DNA of 10,142 bases, taken from the NCBI GenBank assembly GCA_002478145.1, contig DLMI01000219.1, positions 1 to 10,142 on the forward strand, written 5' to 3'. Source of the DNA: Acidobacteria bacterium UBA7540. Its GTDB lineage: Bacteria > Acidobacteriota > Terriglobia > UBA7540. Shown here in pieces: positions 5,797 through 10,142 of the stretch. The notes below the pieces were generated by a model. That model saw nothing but the letters and a program-made list of their open reading frames with translations. It was not told where the DNA came from and searched no databases. The position numbers and the translations under genes are program-made. The stretch's first letter is position 1, and every line of letters begins with the position of its first letter.

Positions 5797-6234
5797 ATGG
5801 ACCTATACGAAGAGCTAGTGGAGAGCTATTTGACGATCTTTGAACACCTTGCTGTGATCCCGCAGTTTCCGGTTCTGTTCAACGACAAAGACGAACCATG
5901 CTTCCATGAGAGCCCCGAAAAACTGGGCTGGAGCGCGTTCCCAGATTTCCTGGCCGTTGATCTGAGGAGTCACCAAGCACAGATAATCGAGGTGAACAAA
6001 TCGGGATACGCCGACAAAATCAGCGACCTTATGAAACGGACCTTGGCCAACCGCGAGAAGGTCGAATCTTACGTGAAGTGGTTCGTCCCCGACGCATTCC
6101 CAATTCAGTGGCGCTTTTTCGTTCGTGAAAAGATGGTCGATCGAGTGAAGCGTGAAATTGAAGCGGGCGGAGTGCAGCCTAGCATCACCACACTAGAAGC
6201 GGTGTTCGACAAGCTGAAGCAAACTATGCCGTAA
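5797..6234 (+). CDS. Hypothetical protein with possible PD-(D/E)xK-like core
   Basis: A 145-residue soluble protein. The middle reads FPDFLAVDL (48-56) then QAQIIEVNKSG (60-70). A Pro-Asp turn, a short hairpin and a beta strand ending in Glu-x-x-Lys recall the PD-(D/E)xK nuclease core (candidate residues Asp50, Glu65, Lys68). However, the spacing EVNK differs from the canonical ExK, so it could be a divergent or inactive member. The N-terminus is helical and acidic (DLYEELVESYLTIFEHL), and the C-terminal half is helical and charged. Ribosome binding site AGGAG (5786-5790) is 6 nt from ATG 5797; another ATG at 5792 is out of frame. The zinc-ribbon-like gene follows 60 bp downstream on the same strand. 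Function unknown; reality of the gene is well supported by start signals and composition. Confidence 0.65.
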   Translation: MDLYEELVESYLTIFEHLAVIPQFPVLFNDKDEPCFHESPEKLGWSAFPDFLAVDLRSHQAQIIEVNKSGYADKISDLMKRTLANREKVESYVKWFVPDAFPIQWRFFVREKMVDRVKREIEAGGVQPSITTLEAVFDKLKQTMP

Positions 6235-6294
6235 GCGAGCAACACAAAACGAGAGCACTGTCCGCCGTTTGCGCCAGCTTACAGAGGAGGGATT

Positions 6295-6540
6295 ATGCCT
6301 TGGTACAGAGGGGTTGACTGCAAGAGTTGCAAACAGAAGATTGCCCTAAAAAGATTGTCCGGTCCAGAGGAAGGGCCGCTTGACTCACGCGGATCACCCG
6401 GGTGGATGGGAGCGGGAATTACATGCCCGCATTGCGGGCGAGATGATTTTTACGTCCGTGCGGACTTCATGGTTTTCCAAACTCTGGAGCCCATACCGGG
6501 TGACATAAGCAAAGGAACGCCGCAGAGTAAGCCAAACTGA
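6295..6540 (+). CDS. Small zinc-ribbon-like protein with two CxxC motifs
   Basis: An 81-residue protein with CKSC (9-12) and CPHC (44-47), the second followed by Gly-Arg-Asp-Asp. This is the arrangement of a treble-clef or zinc-ribbon metal site with a ~31-residue spacer. The N-terminus MPWYRGVDC and the aromatic segment FYVRADFMVFQ have no family match I can name. A strong Shine-Dalgarno AGAGGAGG (6283-6290) lies 4 nt before the ATG. It follows the possible nuclease-fold gene by 60 bp on the same strand and is likely co-transcribed. A role in nucleic-acid or protein binding is plausible from the zinc knuckle, but that is inference. Confidence 0.65.
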   Translation: MPWYRGVDCKSCKQKIALKRLSGPEEGPLDSRGSPGWMGAGITCPHCGRDDFYVRADFMVFQTLEPIPGDISKGTPQSKPN

Positions 6541-6584
6541 AAGGCGCTTCCGCTTTCCGACCCGTCAACGCACTTTCCAGACAC

Positions 6585-6611
6585 TACCATTGGCCGCATA
6601 CCATTGGCCGC
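6585..6611. repeat. Two direct copies of a 13 bp sequence
   Basis: TACCATTGGCCGC occurs at 6585-6597 and again at 6599-6611 with one base between. It sits just upstream of the putative tRNA promoter. It could be a simple duplication or a binding site pair. Confidence 0.7.
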
Positions 6612-6615
6612 CTCC

Positions 6616-6645
6616 TTGACCTTCCGCACTCTTATAATCTACTAT
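6616..6645 (+). promoter_or_regulatory. Possible sigma70-type promoter for tRNA-Met
   Basis: TTGACC (6616-6621), an 18 bp spacer, then TACTAT (6640-6645). Transcription would start near 6652, about 27 nt before the tRNA. A perfect TATAAT at 6633-6638 is only 11 bp from the same -35, so it would need a different one. Confidence 0.4.
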
Positions 6646-6678
6646 TTGATATTCTGTGGTGGCCCTCGCGGGATTTGT

Positions 6679-6753
6679 GGCGGGGTAGCTCAGTGGCAGA
6701 GCGAGGGTCTCATAATCCCTAGGTCGGGAGTTCGATCCTCCCCCCCGCTACCA
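6679..6753 (+). tRNA. tRNA-Met (CAT), elongator type
   Basis: A complete cloverleaf. The acceptor GGCGGGG pairs with CCCCGCT (first pair G-U), and TA follows at positions 8-9. D arm is GCTC/GAGC with GG in the loop. Anticodon stem is AGGGT/TCCCT with loop CTCATAA, so the anticodon is CAT. T arm is GGGAG/CTCCC with loop TTCGATC. Discriminator A and an encoded CCA end it. The innermost anticodon-stem pair is T-T (31-39), a mismatch. The G-C-rich acceptor and the D-stem resemble elongator tRNA-Met rather than the initiator, which lacks the first acceptor pair. tRNA-Ile with a lysidine-modified CAT cannot be fully excluded. The downstream convergent gene ends only 8 bp away with no terminator in between. 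Confidence 0.93.
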
Positions 6754-6761
6754 ACTTTTCG

Positions 6762-7796
6762 TTAGCTTGTCAGAATGGGATACCTTCCAAATTTTTTGGT
6801 TGCCTCGACCATGGTGCGGTAGTTCTGCGGCTTCACTGAAGAATGGATTGCATTGGAAGAAGAAATGATATGCCCTCCCGCGGGAGAGGCTTTGAGAATA
6901 CACTCCTTTACTGCGGCCTCAACTTCCTCGGTAGAAGCTTCCGAGAGAATATACGCGCAGTCGATGTTTCCTATCAAACACAGCCTCTTCGCGTATTTCT
7001 GCTTCACTCTTCCAATGTCCATTCCGGCAATAGGTTCCATGGGGTTCAGGGCGTCTATGCCGGTATCCACAATCATGTCCAAGATGGGCCAAAGATTTCC
7101 ATCCGAATGTTTTACCGCTTTTCCCCCTTCTTCATGGATTGCGTCCACCATTCGTTGCAGCCTGGGGAGAACGAATTCTTTGAAAACTGCCTGGGAAAAG
7201 AAAGGACTATCGTTACCGGCATAATCATCGGAGATGACAATGGCGTCGGCCCCTGCCCTGATTGCGTTTCTGGCGATTCGGATGTTCACATCCAGGACCG
7301 TATCCATCAACCGATGCGCGAATTCAGGCTCCAGGAGGAAGTTCATGAGCAAGTTCTCGAACCCGTTCAGGAATACCGACCACATAAAGGCGGCGCGGTG
7401 CCGAAAGAAGATCGCCTTCTTTCCTTTGAATCGCACCACCAATTGGGGGAGGTTTCCCAGGCGGTGCGGCGCGTCAGGATCGGGGGGAACGTATTTCTTC
7501 AGATCGTCCATCGTCCGGATGGGACCTATTATCGGATGATCGATTTCCTCAGGAGTCGGTTTGTATAACACCCCCCATTCATCAACATAGGCACCGTCCG
7601 GATTCTCGGAGACCTTGTTGAACTGAGCTACGGTGGAAACTCCGTCCAATTCCAGCATTTCTTCGAGATCTGCCTGGTCTTTAGCCTCGGGGCACAATGC
7701 CTTGATGACCTTACGATTGACTGTCCACTCCACAATGGGTACCCGGTCGGGTTCTCCACGTTCCAGGGCCGTCATAACTCTCTGGTACGAATTCAT
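6762..7796 (-). CDS. Uroporphyrinogen decarboxylase (URO-D) superfamily protein, not HemE
   Basis: A 344-residue protein with the TIM-barrel layout of the URO-D/MtaA/CmuA superfamily. It opens with the GEPDRVPIVEW segment (14-24), has a central GADAIVISDDYAGNDSPFFS (182-201), then KHSDGNLWPILD (229-240), DALNPMEPIAGMD (248-260) and LIGNIDC (274-280). True HemE starts with a substrate-binding Arg-rich motif not seen here. Cobalamin-methyltransferase relatives such as MtaA carry a zinc-binding His-x-Cys, which here reads His-Ser-Asp (230-232). A decarboxylase of uroporphyrinogen or a zinc-dependent methyltransferase are therefore both unlikely. Members with HSDGN occur widely and their substrates are mostly unknown. 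The ATG at 7796 has no clear ribosome binding site. It is divergent from the mutarotase-like gene (108 bp apart), which may point to shared regulation. Confidence 0.85.
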   Translation of the reverse strand: MNSYQRVMTALERGEPDRVPIVEWTVNRKVIKALCPEAKDQADLEEMLELDGVSTVAQFNKVSENPDGAYVDEWGVLYKPTPEEIDHPIIGPIRTMDDLKKYVPPDPDAPHRLGNLPQLVVRFKGKKAIFFRHRAAFMWSVFLNGFENLLMNFLLEPEFAHRLMDTVLDVNIRIARNAIRAGADAIVISDDYAGNDSPFFSQAVFKEFVLPRLQRMVDAIHEEGGKAVKHSDGNLWPILDMIVDTGIDALNPMEPIAGMDIGRVKQKYAKRLCLIGNIDCAYILSEASTEEVEAAVKECILKASPAGGHIISSSNAIHSSVKPQNYRTMVEATKKFGRYPILTS

Positions 7797-7848
7797 GCCC
7801 TAAGTATGACACAACACCCGAACCCCATCGAGGGAGCAAAATTCGCCG

Positions 7849-7875
7849 TTGAAGCGGCCAGCAAGTTGGTACAAT
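7849..7875 (+). promoter_or_regulatory. Possible promoter of the mutarotase-like gene
   Basis: TTGAAG (7849-7854), then TACAAT (7870-7875) with a 15 bp spacer, which is a little short. Transcription would start near 7882 and give a ~23 nt leader that includes GGTGA, 7 nt before the ATG. Confidence 0.35.
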
Positions 7876-7904
7876 CACCTTGACACAAGGGCGGTGAACT
7901 CACC

Positions 7905-9107
7905 ATGGCAAAAACTGATCATCCTGTCTGTTCGAAAACCCGGTGGCAGGGCCGGGAAGCATATACGCTCAGCAATGGTCTCCTCCAAATGGTGAATTTG
8001 ACGGGCGGCGGCCACATCGCTGAGCTTCGTTTTGCGCACGGCAGTGGTTTTCCTACCCTTAATCCTCTCTGGATTCCTAACTGGAAAGGCATGGAGCCGT
8101 TCCAGTACCGCGCCAAGGCTCACGCCAAACGCTACGGGCCGATATTAGAAGCGAAATTGCTCTCGGGGATTGCCGGCCACAATATCTGTCTGGATTATTT
8201 CGGGCCGCCTTCGGAGGAGGAAGCTGCCCAGGGACTCTCAACCCACGGCGAGGCGCCGAGCTTAAAGTGGCGCAAGTCCAGCGCGCGCCTTACGGCCCGG
8301 CAGTTAAGTTTGACGCTTTCCGTTCACTTGCCCGAGGCCGGTCTGCAATTCAGCCGAGAAATTGAGATGCGGGCGGGAGAGTCGGTGGTCTACCTCAAGG
8401 AGACCGTCACCAACGAGCGCAAACTCGATCACTTCTTTCACTGGACCCAACATGCTACCCTGGCTCCTCCTTTTGTCGCGCCCGAGGATGGCCGGGTGTT
8501 CATGTCTGCCACCAAAGGGATTACGAGCCCCGCTGGTTATGGGGGGAAAGCGCTGCTCGAATCGGGGAAGGAGTTCCAATGGCCCCTCGCTCCAGCCAGC
8601 ACAGGGGGCGAAGTTGACCTTTCCCACTGCCTGACGCGCAGAGGATTAGGGATTATTGCTTCTCTGCTTTTGGATCCCACGCGGGACGTGCAGTTTGTTG
8701 GCGCCCTGAACACTCGGCACCGCCTTCTGTTCGCCTACTGCTTCCACCGCGCGGATTATCCCTGGGTCACGATTTGGGAGGAAAACTGCGCGCGCGAGAG
8801 TGCCCCGTGGAATGGCCGCGCCCAGACCCGCGGTTTGGAGTTTGGCTCCGCGCCTCTGCCGGTAACGCGTCGGGAGGCGTTCACCCAAGGTCCGATTTTT
8901 GGAACGCCAACTTTTTCCACGGTGCCCGCTCGCGGCCGATTGACGATTTCGTATGTTGCCTTCCTTGCTCACTTGCCGGAAGGATTTGGCGAGGTTCGCG
9001 ATATCAGTCTCGGCAAAAACGAAATCCGTGTGCAGGGCATAGAGCAAAACCAGGTGGCAACCCTTCCTGCGTCGGGACTCGCGGCGGCGGGATTGGTGGA
9101 GCAGTAG
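7905..9107 (+). CDS. Galactose mutarotase-like (aldose 1-epimerase superfamily) protein
   Basis: A 400-residue, cytosolic-looking protein with the long beta-rich pattern of the mutarotase-like supersandwich fold. The opening (SNGLLQMVNLTGGGHIAELRF, from 23) is the first strands. A His-Gly (114-115, GLSTHGEA) sits where mutarotases often have a conserved HG. Further candidates for the active site are His179 and His183 in FFHWTQH and Glu312 in LEFGSAPLP, near the usual C-terminal Glu. The fold binds sugars, and members include epimerases and uncharacterised proteins; the substrate cannot be named. Start ATG 7905 with GGTGA 7 nt upstream. The TAG stop (9105-9107) shares its last base with the first heptamer of a repeat array. 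Divergent from the URO-D-like gene. Confidence 0.75.
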   Translation: MAKTDHPVCSKTRWQGREAYTLSNGLLQMVNLTGGGHIAELRFAHGSGFPTLNPLWIPNWKGMEPFQYRAKAHAKRYGPILEAKLLSGIAGHNICLDYFGPPSEEEAAQGLSTHGEAPSLKWRKSSARLTARQLSLTLSVHLPEAGLQFSREIEMRAGESVVYLKETVTNERKLDHFFHWTQHATLAPPFVAPEDGRVFMSATKGITSPAGYGGKALLESGKEFQWPLAPASTGGEVDLSHCLTRRGLGIIASLLLDPTRDVQFVGALNTRHRLLFAYCFHRADYPWVTIWEENCARESAPWNGRAQTRGLEFGSAPLPVTRREAFTQGPIFGTPTFSTVPARGRLTISYVAFLAHLPEGFGEVRDISLGKNEIRVQGIEQNQVATLPASGLAAAGLVEQ

Positions 9108-9225
9108 GCAGAAGGCAGAAAGCAGAAAGGAGAAGGCAGTGGAAGGGGGCAACGGGCAGTGGGCAGTGACCATTAGGCAGGAAGCTGCTGGCGGCATAAT
9201 CCAAAATCTAAAATCCAAAATCGCC
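9107..9225 (+). repeat. Composite heptanucleotide repeat region downstream of the mutarotase-like gene
   Basis: Heptamers GGCAGAA, GGCAGAA, AGCAGAA, AGGAGAA and GGCAGTG follow in strict 7 bp phase from 9107 to 9141. Two copies of GGGCAGT lie at 9154-9167. A second array at 9198-9225 reads AATCCAA, AATCTAA, AATCCAA, AATCGCC. The same kind of 7 bp repeat but with other units is found before rsmD. Together they look like a genome-wide intergenic repeat class rather than local slippage alone. Confidence 0.8.
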
Positions 9226-9480
9226 CTAACCCCTAGCCCCACTTTTTTTTGGCCGGTGTGATCCGCAAACCTCTTGCTTCTTTCCCGTTCCCTCAGGGTT
9301 GCCATGGGCAATCGGTCGGCACTGAATCGCAGAGTGTCTGAGGGGCTTATCATGTCTATAAAAACTATTGATTTAACACGTACATTCATGGTCGAGCATA
9401 CTTGATCCTGTTAAGGCAAAGGGGTAGGTGTCCGCAAGGAGGGAGGCGGGACCTGTGCCGTTGTGCGGAGTGAAGGGGGG
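9226..9480. other. Gene-free sequence upstream of the gltB leader
   Basis: A run of T follows CCCCAC at about 9242-9250, but with no stem before it, so no terminator for the mutarotase-like gene is called. The stretch near 9350-9410 is AT-rich compared with its surroundings and could hold the gltB promoter. TTGATT (9368) and TACATT (9381) are too close together to pair as -35 and -10. Nothing coding is supported. Confidence 0.4.
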
Positions 9481-9675
9481 AACGTGGTTCGCGTTACGGT
9501 GTTAAGCCTCCTGAATCCTTAGGGATATCAAGGGCCGAGCCTCTGGCCAAGCCTATGTAGCACGATGCCTTCGCTGTGGGTTGTGCTTCCATCGCCGCCT
9601 TCGCACCCAGGGGCTAATAGGGTGCTTGAACATCTCATTTGCCTCTCCCAGCGAGAACGAGGCCGGGCGCTGGGG
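9481..9675 (+). promoter_or_regulatory. Candidate structured leader upstream of gltB
   Basis: At least four non-overlapping hairpins follow each other. They are 9481-9495 (AACGTG/CGCGTT), 9559-9587 (AGCACGA/TTGTGCT), 9603-9625 (GCACCC/GGGTGC, 11 nt loop) and 9647-9674 (CCCAGCG/CGCTGGG, 14 nt loop). A small GGCC/GGCC stem lies near 9532-9548. They lie 70-270 bp before the gltB ATG on the same strand. I recognise no riboswitch family. This could be a 5' leader RNA or only GC-rich intergenic sequence. Confidence 0.35.
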
Positions 9676-9747
9676 GCTGGAGCACTTCCCCCATTTACCA
9701 CCAAGCATCCACCACTTATCGCCTGGTGAGTCAGGTACGTATTTGAC

Positions 9748-10142
9748 ATGAGCTACAGCTTTATCTCCCGAGGTTTGCCGCAGCCTCAGGGTCTATACGA
9801 CCCTCGCAACGAGCACGATGCCTGTGGGATTGGTTTTGTGGCGAACATTTCCGGCGAGAAAAGCCACGACATCATCCTCAAAGGCATCGAGATTCTCATC
9901 AACCTCACGCACCGGGGCGCCTGCGGCTGCGATCCGCAGACCGGTGACGGCGCGGGAGTCTTGCTCCAAATCCCTCATGCCTTTTTCGAAGCCGAGTGCA
10001 CTCGGTTGGGTTTCGCGCTGCCCTCGCCGGGCGAATACGGCGTGGGAATGGTGTTTCTTCCGGTGGAAACACACGAGCGCATGCGCTGCGAGGCACTCGT
10101 GGAAGAGATCGCGCGTGAGGAGGGCCTCTCCGTACTTGGTTG
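9748..10142 (+). CDS. gltB: Glutamate synthase large subunit, N-terminal part (cut by window edge)
   Basis: The first 131 codons of the large (alpha) subunit of glutamate synthase, which transfers the amide of glutamine to 2-oxoglutarate to give two glutamates. The glutamine amidotransferase domain begins with GLYDPRNEHDACGIGFVA (15-32). The Cys26 in DACG is the N-terminal nucleophile released by removing a 25-residue propeptide, a known feature of GltB. The following THRGACGCDPQTGDGAG is the second signature of this class II amidotransferase domain, followed by GVGMVFLP. No disruption occurs up to the edge. The ribosome binding site is weak (CAGG, 13 nt before ATG). A ~640 bp gene-free region precedes it. 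The remaining catalytic FMN and Fe-S parts lie outside the window. Confidence 0.96.
   Translation, partial: MSYSFISRGLPQPQGLYDPRNEHDACGIGFVANISGEKSHDIILKGIEILINLTHRGACGCDPQTGDGAGVLLQIPHAFFEAECTRLGFALPSPGEYGVGMVFLPVETHERMRCEALVEEIAREEGLSVLG

Noticed and set aside
6633..6638. A perfect TATAAT before the tRNA as its -10 element
   Set aside because: The only good -35 (TTGACC) is just 11 bp away; TACTAT at 6640-6645 gives an 18 bp spacer and is preferred.
6679..6753. The tRNA as an integration site for the accessory region
   Set aside because: The accessory genes lie on its 5' side and no duplicate of the tRNA 3' end is seen in the window.
6843..7568. A 241-codon plus-strand frame opposite the URO-D-like gene
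   Set aside because: It is antisense to a clear homologous protein and its sequence has no recognisable fold pattern.
8646..9389. A 247-codon minus-strand frame over the end of the mutarotase-like gene
   Set aside because: It mixes antisense coding, repeat translation and intergenic sequence, with no family resemblance.
9528..9749. A 73-codon minus-strand frame upstream of gltB
   Set aside because: It covers the hairpin-rich leader and has no protein-like character or start signal.

Overview
The window looks like a stretch of bacterial chromosome of moderately high GC content. The gene types, the intergenic heptanucleotide repeats and the small conserved proteins are compatible with Acidobacteriota or a similar soil or sediment lineage. 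That assignment is inference only, since no rRNA or other phylogenetic marker can be read with certainty.

Layout. Positions 113-1458 (minus strand) hold a degenerate response-regulator receiver protein, a small winged-helix protein and, beyond a gene-free 430 bp, a two-helix membrane protein. Positions 1549-4312 (plus strand) hold the housekeeping pair recG (DNA repair helicase) and rsmD (16S rRNA guanine-N2 methyltransferase). An inverted heptanucleotide repeat array lies between them, and the rsmD start codon is the next thing after its last unit. Positions about 4456-5568 form what appears to be a mobile cassette. A minus-strand operon of three genes (two-helix membrane protein, DUF1883 protein, short acidic alpha-helical protein) is flanked by inverted, inward-facing pairs of a ~23 bp repeat. 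One repeat pair matches at 20 of 22 positions, and no transposase lies inside. A strong intrinsic terminator and a third, weaker repeat copy follow. Positions 5797-6540 (plus strand) hold two more accessory small genes: a possible PD-(D/E)xK-fold protein and a double-CxxC zinc-ribbon-like protein. An elongator tRNA-Met (CAT) sits at 6679-6753.

Positions 6762-7796 (minus strand) encode a uroporphyrinogen-decarboxylase-superfamily protein that is not HemE. Divergent from it, 7905-9107 (plus strand) encodes a galactose-mutarotase-like protein whose stop codon overlaps another set of heptanucleotide repeats. A ~640 bp gene-free stretch rich in hairpins leads to the start of gltB (glutamate synthase large subunit), which runs off the right edge.

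The recG, rsmD, tRNA and gltB loci are core functions that need not be functionally linked. The segment from about 4400 to 6540 reads as an accessory insertion between core loci. Its best candidate for an undescribed system is the translationally coupled three-gene cassette with its repeat ends.
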